From contig CAXYYO010000010.1 of assembly GCA_964293305.1 (NCBI GenBank), positions 26,006 to 90,005 on the forward strand: 64,000 bases of DNA, given 5' to 3'. The notes beneath the pieces were generated by a model. The model had not been told where the DNA came from and made no database searches. It saw only the letters and a program-made list of their open reading frames with translations. Shown piece after piece: positions 18,373-27,563 of this stretch. Position numbers and translations under genes: made by a program. The stretch is from CALAGJ01 sp964293305. Lineage in GTDB: Bacteria; Bacteroidota; Bacteroidia; Chitinophagales; Chitinophagaceae. Every line of letters begins with the position of its first letter. The first letter of the stretch is position 1.

Positions 18373-18421
18373 TTTTGACATAATTTGTCAAAAATATGTA
18401 TATCAATTGTACATGTCAAAA
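18373..18421. promoter_or_regulatory. Palindromic operator of the XRE/RM operon
   Basis: TTTTGACA (18373-18380) and TGTCAAAA (18386-18393) form a perfect 8-bp inverted repeat with a 5-bp spacer. A third half-site TGTCAAAA lies at 18414-18421. The palindrome overlaps the -7 element and start region of the predicted promoter, and the third half-site covers the -33 box, which suits repression by the XRE protein. Confidence 0.65.
18389..18420 (-). promoter_or_regulatory. Promoter of the XRE-dinD-mod-GxxExxY-res operon
   Basis: On the minus strand TTTG (plus 18417-18420), 20 bp, and TATTTTTG (plus 18389-18396) match the Bacteroidota TTTG-N19-21-TAnnTTTG promoter exactly. It lies 30 bp upstream of the XRE start and coincides with the operator. 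Confidence 0.75.
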
Positions 18422-18602
18422 TTAATTTATACATAAGTTTTCAACAGAACTTGTGTAGTAATAATCAATCTGCGTAAAAGCATTTTGATTAGTATGCAGA
18501 ACAAATATATTGACATATGCAGTATGCTATGAATGCCAGACAATTCGTAGTATCTAACTTGAATCTCATCTACAAATTATTCTAATGAAATACCTTCCTC
18601 AT

Positions 18603-21050
18603 CTAAAACTCAACAATAAAACCAATGGTAGGTGTTATTTGCGCATCATCGTTATTGAGTAATAGTGGTATAGCATTACTACCATCCTTTTGTATAGCAT
18701 TGCCATTGGTAGTAGCAAATGCAGTATTGTCTGCAGTGCGACTAAAAGTGTATTGTGGATATGCGGGACTGGTAGCTGCATACCAGTTTTGTACATCAAT
18801 AAAAATATCTAAAGTGATTTTTTTGAAGTTAAATTTTTTATCTATTCGAATATCACTGGCATTAAAAGCAGCCAATCGCTCTGTATTCAGTTTTGTGTAA
18901 TCCAATACACCTGTGCCAATGGTGAGATAGCTTGACTGGCTTGCTTCCAAATCAAAAGGGGTATAAGGAGCCCCACCCTGATAGCGAAGCCTTAGACCAA
19001 GCTCCCAATTATTATTGAATTTATAACCAAGCGTGGTGCTGAGTAAATGCTTGTTTTCCCAGGCACTGGCCACCAATTTATTATCAATACCGGCATACCT
19101 GCTTCTAAAATAGGTATAGCTCAATACACCAAAAAAATGTTTTGTCAATTTTTGCTGCGCAAAAAATTCTATGCCATAACTATTTCCACTACCGGAGCTT
19201 GTGATGGCTTCATTTCCAAATACAGCAAAATCTCCACCCAGGTTACTTAAACTTATACCATTTTGTATGGAAACTGGCATATTACTATAGCGTTTTACAA
19301 AGCCTTCCAGTGTAAATCTAGTCGTAGATTTGGGTAGATATTCAAAGCCTGCTACATAATGAGTGCTTCTAATGTAATCACTGTTTTTATTTACAAAATT
19401 TCCTGTATTATCCTGAAAACCAAGCATGGTATAGGTGGGCACTTTATAATAAATACCGGTAGATGCATTGAAAGTGAATTGACTACTGAGTACCCAACTA
19501 AAAGCTATACGTGGAGAAAGGGTTTGAAGCATGTTCATGCCTCCGGTTGTAAATGTATTTCCATCTGTACGCATGCCAAAATTTAAACCGAAACGCTTGT
19601 TGAATAATAATTTGCCTGCTTGTATAAATGCACCAAATCTTCCCATGTTAAAAGCAGATGAAAAATTATTTGTTACAGCTTCTTGTATAATATTTCCATT
19701 CTCATCTTTTTGCTCCGGTTGTATGAGCAGAAATGTGGCATTGTTATAGTTGTTATACTGTGTTACAATGCCATAAGACAGCTTGAATCCATTGATATTT
19801 TTATTTACATCAAAACGAAGTTTTGCTTCACTTTCCATGCTGTTGTAGTCCAGTGTTTGTAGGCCTTTATCTGGTCCAAGGTTATTTTCAAATTTCTCGT
19901 TTTGATTATCTAAAGTGTTATAACTTAGAGCAAGGTTCCAATAACCATTTTCTATTTGGTGTTTTAATGCTGCTCCAACTGTAAATGCATTTTGCTGTAT
20001 AGAAGGATTGCTATTTAAGGTATAAATCTTTTCTGCGCTTGATTCTTTTGGTGCAGCAAAACTAAACTCATCTATGGCTCCAATGCCTAATAAAGTAAAT
20101 GTTGTTTTCTTACTTAAAGGTTTACTGATTTTAAATTGAAAATCCCAATAGTTTGGTCTGATAGGTAAATCTAATGCCTGAAATAAAAATTGCAAATAAC
20201 TCCTTCTCACTGAAGCCAAATAGGTAGTGGAGGATTTGCTATGTAAAGGGCCATCAAACGTAAGTGCAAGCTCAGTAGCACTGAGCCTGATATTGCCCTG
20301 TGTATGCTGTAGATTTCCTTGTTTTTGTTTAAACTCCATTACAGATGATAGGGGGTTGTCAAACCTTGCATCAAAGGCAGATGTACTCAATTTTACTTCT
20401 TCTATAAAACTCACATTTAAAATACCTGTTGGTCCTCCGCCACTGCCTTGGGTGGCAAAGTGATTGATGTTTGGTATTTCTATACCATCAATATAAAATA
20501 CATTTTCATTTGGTGCACCACCTCGTATGATGATATCATTTCTAAACCCACCCACAGTACCTGAAGTGCCGGATACACCGGGCAATGTTTGTACAACTCT
20601 ACTGATGTCAAAATTTCCTCCGGGATTAGCTTTGATTTCTTCGGTAGTAAGTCTTTGTACGCTTAGTGGTGTTTGTAGAGATACTGCTTTGGCTGTTTTT
20701 CTTGATGTAGTAACTGTTACGGTATTTGTAATGGTATCGGCAGGCTCTAGCTCAATGGTGAGCACTGTTTCATTGCCTGTATTCAAAGCAAGATTAAAAT
20801 TAGTGTATTTTACAAAACCAATGGAATATGCCGAAATCGTATATATTCCTGGTGCTATACCCGCTCTGAATCGGCCAATGCTATCTGTAATAAATGAATT
20901 ATTGCCGGGTTGTATTAAAACCGTAGCAGCAGCAATAGGTTGCTGTAATGCTTTGTCCAATACCACACCACTGATGTATGCTGTACGCTGAGCCACAGCA
21001 AGAAATGGTAAAAAGAATATAAATAGAATCAGTCGTTGTTTTAAGCCCAT
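18603..21050 (-). CDS. TonB-dependent outer-membrane receptor with carboxypeptidase-regulatory-like domain
   Basis: The 815-residue protein has a signal peptide ending LAVAQ, an N-terminal carboxypeptidase-regulatory-like beta domain (ISGVVLDKALQQPIAAATVLIQPG, ~25-110), a plug domain (TPLSVQRLTTEEIKANPGGNFDISRVVQTLPGV to FYIDGIEIPN, ~125-230) and a beta-barrel ending in IGFIVEF with the terminal aromatic residue. No SusD partner is adjacent, so it is not a canonical SusC glycan importer; the ligand is unknown and siderophore, vitamin or peptide import are all possible. It stands as a single gene between the RM operon and the divergent PLP enzyme gene. Short plus-strand frames inside it are shadows. 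Confidence 0.9.
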   Translation of the reverse strand: MGLKQRLILFIFFLPFLAVAQRTAYISGVVLDKALQQPIAAATVLIQPGNNSFITDSIGRFRAGIAPGIYTISAYSIGFVKYTNFNLALNTGNETVLTIELEPADTITNTVTVTTSRKTAKAVSLQTPLSVQRLTTEEIKANPGGNFDISRVVQTLPGVSGTSGTVGGFRNDIIIRGGAPNENVFYIDGIEIPNINHFATQGSGGGPTGILNVSFIEEVKLSTSAFDARFDNPLSSVMEFKQKQGNLQHTQGNIRLSATELALTFDGPLHSKSSTTYLASVRRSYLQFLFQALDLPIRPNYWDFQFKISKPLSKKTTFTLLGIGAIDEFSFAAPKESSAEKIYTLNSNPSIQQNAFTVGAALKHQIENGYWNLALSYNTLDNQNEKFENNLGPDKGLQTLDYNSMESEAKLRFDVNKNINGFKLSYGIVTQYNNYNNATFLLIQPEQKDENGNIIQEAVTNNFSSAFNMGRFGAFIQAGKLLFNKRFGLNFGMRTDGNTFTTGGMNMLQTLSPRIAFSWVLSSQFTFNASTGIYYKVPTYTMLGFQDNTGNFVNKNSDYIRSTHYVAGFEYLPKSTTRFTLEGFVKRYSNMPVSIQNGISLSNLGGDFAVFGNEAITSSGSGNSYGIEFFAQQKLTKHFFGVLSYTYFRSRYAGIDNKLVASAWENKHLLSTTLGYKFNNNWELGLRLRYQGGAPYTPFDLEASQSSYLTIGTGVLDYTKLNTERLAAFNASDIRIDKKFNFKKITLDIFIDVQNWYAATSPAYPQYTFSRTADNTAFATTNGNAIQKDGSNAIPLLLNNDDAQITPTIGFIVEF

Positions 21051-21215
21051 AAAATAAATTGGTTTAGAAACATGTAGGAAGTGTTATTGTTTGAGAACAT
21101 TTGGCAAATTTGAAAAAATTTAATAAATAAGTTAATTTTACCATTACAAAATAATATGTTAAAAAGGCCAACATTTTTAAGAATTACCTACTGTTCATTA
21201 CTCACTACCAACTGT

Positions 21216-21223
21216 TATCTTTG
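21216..21223 (+). promoter_or_regulatory. -7 element of the PLP/CBS enzyme gene
   Basis: TATCTTTG followed by CG is an exact TAnnTTTG match 17 bp upstream of the ATG at 21241. No clear -33 box at the standard spacing. Confidence 0.55.
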
Positions 21224-21240
21224 CGCCTCAACATTCATAT

Positions 21241-22599
21241 ATGGACATTAAGAATAATATTTTAGAAACGATTGGTAATACACCCCTTATTCGGCTAAAT
21301 AGTATAACAAAAGAATTGCCTTGCCAGGTGGTTGCAAAGGTAGATTATTTTAATCCCGGAAATAGTATAAAGGATAGGATGGCCCTTAAAATGGTGCAGG
21401 TAGCTGAGGAAGAAGGAAAGCTAAAACCGGGCGGAACCATTATAGAGTGTACCAGCGGAAATACAGGTATGGGCTTGGCACTAGCTGCTATTGTAAAAGG
21501 GTACAAATGTATATTTACTACCACTGATAAACAGAGTAAGGAAAAGATGGATATCCTCAAAGCTGTGGGAGCAGAAGTAATTGTATGTCCTACAAATGTG
21601 GAGCCCGATGATCCCAATAGTTATTACAGTGTGGCCCGCAGGTTAGCGAAAGAAATACCTAATAGTTTTCATAGTAATCAATATGATAATTTGGCTAATA
21701 GATTGGCACATTATGAATCTACTGGCCCTGAAATATGGGAGCAAACAGATGGCAAAATAACACACTTAGTTTGTACTGCAGGCACCGGTGGCACTGTTAC
21801 GGGTACCGCAATGTATCTAAAGGAAAAGAATCCTAATATTCAAATATGGGCTATTGATGTATATGGTAGTTTGCTTACAAATTATTTTAAGACAGGTGAA
21901 CTTGATATGAGTTATGTACATCCCTACATTAGTGAGGGATTTGGTGAAGACTTTGTGCCCGAAAATTATCAGATGAATGTAATCGATCATTTTGAGCAGG
22001 TTACAGATAAAGCAGGCGCAGTAATGGCTCGCCGTATTGCAAAGGAAGAAGGAATGTTTTGTGGATATAGTGCTGGTAGTTGTTTGCAAGGGTTAATGCA
22101 ATTAAAAGACAAACTCAATAAGGATGATTTGGTAGTGTGCATTTTTCATGATCATGGCAGTAGATATGTGGGTAAAGTGTATAATGATCAATGGATGGCA
22201 GATCGTGGATTTTTAGAGGTAAAAACATTTAGAGATATTGTAAATTCAAGAGGAGGTAAAAAACTAATTACCATAACACCCACAGACACTGTATCTGCAA
22301 CTGTGAACTTGATGAAAAAATATGACATTGAAAACATACCTGTAATAGATGGCCATGAAATATGCGGCAGCGTAAGTGAAGGTGGCTTATTTCAAAAAGT
22401 ATTCAATAACCCATCATTAAGTTCTACTACTGTTTCTACTGTTATGGAACCATCCTATCCTGTAGTTTCTTTTGACAGCCCTGTAGAAAAATTAGGAAAC
22501 CTTATGAATAAAGAAACCGGTGCAGTTATAGCCAAAGATGAAAAAGGTGATTGGCATATTGTTACAAAGTATGATGTAATACAAAGTATGGCCAAATAG
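21241..22599 (+). CDS. PLP-dependent cystathionine beta-synthase/cysteine synthase-like enzyme with CBS domain pair
   Basis: The N-terminal ~320 residues are a fold-type II PLP enzyme. Lysine 44 in NPGNSIKDRMALKM is the Schiff-base residue, TSGNTGMGLALA binds substrate and TAGTGGTVTGTAMYLKEK holds the PLP phosphate. The C-terminal ~120 residues contain two CBS motifs (around VNLMKKYDIENIPVID and VEKLGNLMNKETGAVIAKDE), the arrangement of cystathionine beta-synthase, where it may sense adenosyl ligands. The reaction is condensation of serine with homocysteine or formation of cysteine. It is followed by an oxidoreductase gene 65 bp downstream. Cysteine synthase cannot be excluded. Confidence 0.88.
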   Translation: MDIKNNILETIGNTPLIRLNSITKELPCQVVAKVDYFNPGNSIKDRMALKMVQVAEEEGKLKPGGTIIECTSGNTGMGLALAAIVKGYKCIFTTTDKQSKEKMDILKAVGAEVIVCPTNVEPDDPNSYYSVARRLAKEIPNSFHSNQYDNLANRLAHYESTGPEIWEQTDGKITHLVCTAGTGGTVTGTAMYLKEKNPNIQIWAIDVYGSLLTNYFKTGELDMSYVHPYISEGFGEDFVPENYQMNVIDHFEQVTDKAGAVMARRIAKEEGMFCGYSAGSCLQGLMQLKDKLNKDDLVVCIFHDHGSRYVGKVYNDQWMADRGFLEVKTFRDIVNSRGGKKLITITPTDTVSATVNLMKKYDIENIPVIDGHEICGSVSEGGLFQKVFNNPSLSSTTVSTVMEPSYPVVSFDSPVEKLGNLMNKETGAVIAKDEKGDWHIVTKYDVIQSMAK

Positions 22600-22663
22600 C
22601 ATTTTTTAGCATTCATAATGCATAACAGCATATTTGCTTCTTAAAATATTAAATTAAACCTTC

Positions 22664-23644
22664 ATGTTGAAGATAGGATTGTTTGGAGCCGGTCATTTAG
22701 GAAAATTTCATTTGAATAACTGGTTAGAAATACCCGGAGTAACCATTGTAGGTTTTTTTGATCCTAATGATGCTACTGCTGCGGAAGTAAAAGAAAAATA
22801 CCATCTACGTCGTTTTCTCAAAGCAGAAGATCTTGCAGATAAATGTGATGCTGTAGATATAGTGGCCCCAACTACTTTTCATTATGACTTGTGCGCCATG
22901 GCTATACGCAAAGGCAAACATGTATTTGTAGAAAAGCCAATGACTGAAACCTTGGAGCAGGGCCGCAGTCTTGTAAATATGGTGAAGGAGGCGGGAGTGA
23001 AACTACAAGTAGGACATGTTGAAAGATATAATCCTGCATTTCTTTCCATAAAGGATATGCAATTAAAGCCGATGTTTATAGAAGTGCATCGTTTGGCACA
23101 GTTCAACCCACGTGGTACTGAAGTAAGTGTAATTATGGATTTGATGATTCATGATATTGATATTGTATTGAAACTGGTAAACAGTGCTATAAAAAATATT
23201 TATGCCAGTGGTGTTGCAGTATTAACCGATACACCAGACATTGCCAATGTGCGTATAGAATTTACCAATGGATGCGTAGCAAACCTTACCAGCAGCCGCA
23301 TTAGTATGAAGCGTATGCGAAAGATGCGTTTATTTCAAAAAGATGCTTATATAGGCATAGATTTCCTTGAAAAAAAGTCGGAAATTATTCATCTGGAAGA
23401 TGAAACAAATGTGACTTCTGATTTTTCTTTTGATATAGAAACAAAGGAGGGCGCAAAATCTATTGTAATCACTAATCCGGAAGCAATACAAGTAAATGCC
23501 ATCAAAGAAGAATTAATTGCTTTTAAAAAATCAATTGAAGAAAACAGACCAACAGAGATTTCTGAAATAGAAGGTTTTTTGGCCATGGAAGTGGCTCATA
23601 CGATTATCGAAAAAATAAGTAATAACAGATATTCTTCTATTTAA
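22664..23644 (+). CDS. Gfo/Idh/MocA family oxidoreductase
   Basis: The 326-residue NAD(P)-dependent dehydrogenase has an N-terminal Rossmann fold beginning LKIGLFGAGHLGKFH (GxGxxG) and the family motif GKHVFVEKPMTETLEQGRSL near residue 88, where the lysine of EKP is the catalytic/nicotinamide residue. The substrate-binding domain follows with IMDLMIHDIDIVL. Family members oxidise sugars, nucleotide sugars or inositol, or reduce biliverdin. Its stop lies 3 bp before the ATG of a sugar-phosphate transferase gene, so a role in envelope or exopolysaccharide sugar synthesis is plausible but unproven. Confidence 0.88.
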   Translation: MLKIGLFGAGHLGKFHLNNWLEIPGVTIVGFFDPNDATAAEVKEKYHLRRFLKAEDLADKCDAVDIVAPTTFHYDLCAMAIRKGKHVFVEKPMTETLEQGRSLVNMVKEAGVKLQVGHVERYNPAFLSIKDMQLKPMFIEVHRLAQFNPRGTEVSVIMDLMIHDIDIVLKLVNSAIKNIYASGVAVLTDTPDIANVRIEFTNGCVANLTSSRISMKRMRKMRLFQKDAYIGIDFLEKKSEIIHLEDETNVTSDFSFDIETKEGAKSIVITNPEAIQVNAIKEELIAFKKSIEENRPTEISEIEGFLAMEVAHTIIEKISNNRYSSI

Positions 23645-23647
23645 GCA

Positions 23648-25072
23648 ATGAAGCAGGTAAAGCCCATGCATATAGGCTGGTATGTTTGCAGTGATGCATT
23701 TGCAAGCTTTATATCTTGGACAATTGTGGCTTGGATTAGAAAGAAAATGATGGGCGAAAACAGCTATCCCATTCAATCACTTTTTACAACTGATTATTTT
23801 TTTAATACTTCACTGGGGTTAGTATTGATTTTCTGGTTGGCGTTGTATGCAGTAGCAGGAGTTTATAATACATCATTCTATAAAAAATCAAGACTTACAG
23901 AGCTTACACATACATTTATTCAAACCCTTATTGGATGTCTGCTCATGTTGTTTGCAATATTTCTCAACGATTTTGAGGAGCATTATTCCTACTACTATAA
24001 AATATTTTTACTCATGCTCTGCATACAATTTTTACTGGTATGCTTTGGCCGAGTTTTGCTTATTTCATTTGCAAGAAATCAAATTTCAAAAGGAAATTAT
24101 TTATACCATTCCTTATTGATAGGCAGTAATGGAAAACTGAACAATGCTTATCAGCAAATGCAGCGCTACTATACATCGCTTGGATATAAACCTGTTGGAT
24201 ATATCATCCCAAAAAATAATTCAAAACAGCAAGCATTAAAGGGTATCCCCTACTTGGGTAATGAAGATATATTGGAGCAAATCATACAGGAAAAAAATAT
24301 TCACCAGGTGATCATTGCGTTAAACAAAACGGAGGAGCAACTCACAGAGCAAATAATTAGCCTCCTCAGCCAGTGTGATGTAGAAATAAAGGTTGTACCG
24401 GATTCATTTGAAATATTGAGTGGGAGTGTTCGTGTAAATGATTTACCCGGAGCTGTATTTATAGATATTGACACAGGTCTTATGGCACCTTGGCAAAAAA
24501 ATATTAAAAGATTACTCGATATTTTTTTATCTCTAATTGCACTATTGGTACTATCCCCTTTTCTGGTATTTTTATTTCTCAGAACAAAATTTTCATCACC
24601 CGGCAGGGTAATATATACTCAGGAAAGAGCAGGTTATAAAGGAAAATTATTTTTCATTTATAAGTTTAGAAGCATGGTAGAAAATGCAGAGTCTAATGGC
24701 CCCATGCTTTCAAAAGAAAACGATATCCGAATTACAGGTTGGGGGCGTATTATGCGTAAATGGCGCTTTGATGAATTGCCCCAGTTACTAAACATTCTCA
24801 AGGGGGAAATGAGTTTTATAGGCCCTAGGCCGGAGCGTCCATTTTATATAGCACAACTCAATGAGCGTACACCCTATTTTAGATATCTACAAAAAGTAAA
24901 ACCAGGTCTTACTTCTTGGGGCATGGTGCAGTTTGGATATGCCCAAAACATTGAGGAAATGCTGGAGCGTATGCAGTATGATTTAGTCTATATTGAAAAC
25001 ATCAGCCTGCTATTAGACTTTAAAATCATGATTTACACAATCCGTACCATTCTACTTGGTAAGGGTCAGTAG
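23648..25072 (+). CDS. Polyprenyl-phosphate sugar-phosphate transferase (WcaJ/WbaP-like)
   Basis: The 474-residue protein has four to five N-terminal membrane helices, a soluble CoA-binding-like middle (LLIGSNGKLNNAYQQM to ~250) and a C-terminal bacterial sugar transferase domain. This domain has a hairpin helix near IKRLLDIFLSLIALL, then VIYTQERAGYKGKLFFIYKFRSM, the WRFDELPQLLNILKGEMSFIGPRPERP signature (the DE pair is catalytic) and VKPGLTSWGMVQFGY. It would transfer a sugar-1-phosphate from a nucleotide sugar to undecaprenyl phosphate, starting an exopolysaccharide or O-unit. No other glycan genes adjoin, so the pathway is unknown. It is probably co-transcribed with the upstream oxidoreductase. 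Confidence 0.92.
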   Translation: MKQVKPMHIGWYVCSDAFASFISWTIVAWIRKKMMGENSYPIQSLFTTDYFFNTSLGLVLIFWLALYAVAGVYNTSFYKKSRLTELTHTFIQTLIGCLLMLFAIFLNDFEEHYSYYYKIFLLMLCIQFLLVCFGRVLLISFARNQISKGNYLYHSLLIGSNGKLNNAYQQMQRYYTSLGYKPVGYIIPKNNSKQQALKGIPYLGNEDILEQIIQEKNIHQVIIALNKTEEQLTEQIISLLSQCDVEIKVVPDSFEILSGSVRVNDLPGAVFIDIDTGLMAPWQKNIKRLLDIFLSLIALLVLSPFLVFLFLRTKFSSPGRVIYTQERAGYKGKLFFIYKFRSMVENAESNGPMLSKENDIRITGWGRIMRKWRFDELPQLLNILKGEMSFIGPRPERPFYIAQLNERTPYFRYLQKVKPGLTSWGMVQFGYAQNIEEMLERMQYDLVYIENISLLLDFKIMIYTIRTILLGKGQ

Positions 25073-25243
25073 CTTCTTTGAGATTAAAATTAAACCGAGA
25101 TGTAACAGTTGTAAATAAACTGATTGTTTGTTTTGAAACCTTGTATTTAATTATGGCTACTGTTTTGTGTCGGTTCATTACGAGGTCAGTTGCCATGTGG
25201 CTCAAACATTCCTACAAAATAATCGATGTTCATATTGTATATT

Positions 25244-25263
25244 CATTACCCGAAGGGGTAATG
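25244..25263. terminator. Hairpin between convergent genes, possible bidirectional terminator
   Basis: CATTACCC and GGGTAATG form a perfect 8-bp inverted repeat with a GAAG loop (CTTC on the other strand). It lies between the transferase gene and the convergent lipoprotein gene. Neither side has a good T tract, so the terminator reading is weak. Confidence 0.35.
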
Positions 25264-25322
25264 TTGCCTACTCTATTTATTATAAAAAATGATGTTTATT
25301 ACCTTCGAATTGCTTGTAAAAA

Positions 25323-25937
25323 TTATAATTGATCTATAAAAATTTTAATGTACTGAGGCGAGGGTTCATCTCCACCAAAATAGGGATTAAGCATATATCT
25401 AGTGTAAGTACCGCTACAATGGCGGGGCAATGTTTTAATCAGTCCATTTACTTCAAATTCGTAAATGCCTGCTTTGCAGCTAATCCTGCAATTAATGATA
25501 CTGCCAATTGGTGCTGTGCCCATGGAGGTTTCTGGTAATATATCTCCATCATTATGAACAAAGGCAAAAAGTTGTAATTCATTGTTGTACCAGCGCCATC
25601 CAATACGTGCACTATTTACCAAGTGCTGACTGCCACAATCTGAAAATCCATAAAGTTTATTTATGTCTTGTTGATTGATGCTATCAAGATTTTTATATAT
25701 ACAAGAACTGTCAAAAATAGCATTGAAGCGAAGTGTACTTTTTGTAGTTAATCTAAATGGATTTGGGCTGCAATAATTACTTCCTTTTTTTATAACATAG
25801 GCCCGATAGTTAGCCTGGTATTTACTGATATCTGTTTCTGAAATATCACTAGAGGTAGATATGGTAGGACTTGACTGCTTAGTGCAAGATGTACTACCAC
25901 ACAATAATAAAATTAGAAAGAGAGGTAGTCGGTACAT
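25323..25937 (-). CDS. Hypothetical lipoprotein
   Basis: I do not recognise this 204-residue protein. It has a lipoprotein signal with cysteine 18 in CGSTSC, followed by a Ser/Thr-rich linker (~20-38) and a compact domain containing several paired cysteines (NYCSPN, DSSCIYK, SDCGSQH, INCRISC, PRHCSG), suggesting disulfides and an extracytoplasmic, membrane-anchored location. Asp/Gly-rich strands such as HNDGDILPETSMGTAPIGS suggest an all-beta fold. It stands alone, convergent with the transferase gene, and a near-consensus TACATTCG element lies just upstream. Confidence 0.7.
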   Translation of the reverse strand: MYRLPLFLILLLCGSTSCTKQSSPTISTSSDISETDISKYQANYRAYVIKKGSNYCSPNPFRLTTKSTLRFNAIFDSSCIYKNLDSINQQDINKLYGFSDCGSQHLVNSARIGWRWYNNELQLFAFVHNDGDILPETSMGTAPIGSIINCRISCKAGIYEFEVNGLIKTLPRHCSGTYTRYMLNPYFGGDEPSPQYIKIFIDQL

Positions 25938-26111
25938 ATTAAATTATTTGAATGGCGAATGTATATGAGATGATTTTAAAATGGATAAAATCAATTATTT
26001 AAGTGTTTTCTATATATAAAAATCTTTTATAAATTGATCTATCTTATCCTACATAGAGAAAATTTTCCAAACCCATTTTGATGCGTATTGATTTTATTTT
26101 TAGCAACTAAT

Positions 26112-26256
26112 CATTTCAAAAATGCTTCCTTCATGTCAATTATTTTGGCCTGAGCCCCTGCGGCTCGGGCATTCCGCCACAAGTCCTTTCTGAGTTCTGA
26201 ATTTTTCACTTCAAATGAAGCAATTTGAAATTCTCTAATACCAAAATGTAAAATAA
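26112..26256. repeat. Dispersed intergenic repeat, copy B
   Basis: It shares with copy A (3366-3530) the ordered blocks CCCTGCGGCTCGGGC, CACAAGTCCT, TTCAAATGAAGCAA, GAAATTC and AATACCAAAATG in the same orientation, with variable spacer sequence. An in-frame stop in the only long minus-strand frame argues against a protein. Confidence 0.6.
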
Positions 26257-26326
26257 ACACATTCCTATCAGCTCAAGCAATTGTTTAGTAAATTTGGTAC
26301 TAATAAAACATAAAGTCCCGATATTT

Positions 26327-26389
26327 ATTTGCGACTTTATTTGCGACTTCGTTTTCGATGTTGTTGCGGAGCGTCAATAACATCGAAAA
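26327..26389. repeat. Tandem 12-mer and 15-bp hairpin
   Basis: Two adjacent copies of ATTTGCGACTT (26327-26349) are followed by an inverted repeat: bases 26352-26366 pair with 26375-26389 (15 pairs including one G-T) around an 8-base loop. No U tract follows that would make it an ordinary terminator for an adjacent gene, and no gene abuts it. Confidence 0.55.
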
Positions 26390-26797
26390 AATAAGCAATT
26401 CTTAATACAAGTTTTCAGATTTGGAGAAATCTTTTCCCACCAATGTCTCAGCTTGGGCCTTTCGTTTATTAATCAACTTCTTTTTAAGTTTTGAGCGTAT
26501 CTTGAAATATTGCAAGATTGTTTTCTTTCAAATCTTCAAATCTTTTTTAAACTACATTATCAGTATTTGTTATTTCAAACAAGGGCATACAATTTGGGCA
26601 AGTAAAAGTCTAAAATAAGTACTACTATTTTTTGTTATTCGTTTGCTTACTGGCATAAATTAATGTAAACCTTTTATTATATTTTATCAAATACGAACGT
26701 TAACACAACTACTTGGCAGAGCCTTGGCTGGGAGGGAAACAAATACCAGATTGAGTTTCAAAGAAATTTACCAACACAAATATCTACTATCATTAAT

Positions 26798-27493
26798 TTA
26801 TAATAATCCACTATCGGCAAAACTGTAATAACCCTCAGCACTCACTATAATGTGATCAATTACCTTAATATCTAATTGGATGGCAGCAGCTTTTATCTTT
26901 TCAGTTATCGTCTTATCCTGCATACTAGGTTTTATACTCCCACTGGGATGATTATGACAAAGTACAATACTTACCGCATCATGCAGTAATGCTTTTTTTA
27001 TAATAATACGTGGGTCTGCAATAGTACCTGTAATGCCACCTTCGCTCACAATTTCAAAATGATTTATTTTGTTGGCATTATTTAAAAAAACCACCGCAAA
27101 TACTTCATGCTTTTTATACTGAAATTGCTGCCTTAGATACTCTGCAATATCAGTACTACTTTTTACCACTTCTTTGGTAAGTGTGCCTGCACTCCGCCTA
27201 ATGCCAATTTCTAAAGCGGCCGACACAGATACTGCCTTTGCCGGACCAAAACCTTTGACCTTTAAGGCTAGTAATTCTTTGACTGACATAGCTGCCAGCT
27301 TGTGTAAATCATTACTGGCATGTTGGAGAATTTCTTTAGCCAGATCCAGTGCAGATTTATTTCTGGTGCCATTATTTATAAGTATAGCCAGTAGCTCTGC
27401 ATTACTGAGTGCTGCAGTTCCCTTTGACAATAATTTCTCCCTAGGGCGGTCATCTTCTGCCCAGTTTTTTATTGAAGTAGATGGCATGTGCAC
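26798..27493 (-). CDS. radC: RadC family JAB/MPN-domain protein
   Basis: The 231-residue protein has N-terminal helix-hairpin-helix sequence (residues ~20-90, LLALKVKGFGPAKAVSVSAALEIGIR) and a C-terminal JAMM metalloprotease-like domain whose zinc motif is intact: HNHPSGSIKPSMQD plus an upstream VVFLNNANKI. The family is widespread; the once-proposed DNA repair role is not established and its function is uncertain. Met1 or Met3 may be the start. It is divergent from prs with 70 bp between; TACTTTCG on its strand is a near match to the -7 consensus. Confidence 0.93.
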   Translation of the reverse strand: MHMPSTSIKNWAEDDRPREKLLSKGTAALSNAELLAILINNGTRNKSALDLAKEILQHASNDLHKLAAMSVKELLALKVKGFGPAKAVSVSAALEIGIRRSAGTLTKEVVKSSTDIAEYLRQQFQYKKHEVFAVVFLNNANKINHFEIVSEGGITGTIADPRIIIKKALLHDAVSIVLCHNHPSGSIKPSMQDKTITEKIKAAAIQLDIKVIDHIIVSAEGYYSFADSGLL

Positions 27494-27563
27494 AATTTAA
27501 TTTTACGTACGAAAGTAAATTTTTTGAGGAACATCTATATTCGCCGCCAATTTTATATCTGCA

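Larger units (their letters stand above)
25938..26797. other. Long intergenic region with repeat copy B and hairpins
   Basis: This 860-bp stretch holds no convincing gene. It contains repeat copy B (about 26112-26256), a short tandem repeat plus a 15-bp hairpin (26327-26389), and an AT-rich right half. A 65-codon plus-strand frame at 26421-26618 lacks recognisable features, and the minus strand there is interrupted by many stops, so remnants of decayed genes are possible. Confidence 0.5.

Noticed and set aside
25078..25332. 84-codon plus-strand open frame after the transferase gene
   Set aside because: It begins 5 bp after the transferase stop but has no recognisable motif, signal or composition typical of a protein here, and contains the likely terminator hairpin.
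26421..26618. 65-codon plus-strand open frame in the long intergenic region
   Set aside because: No family resemblance, no promoter, and composition like random AT-rich sequence.
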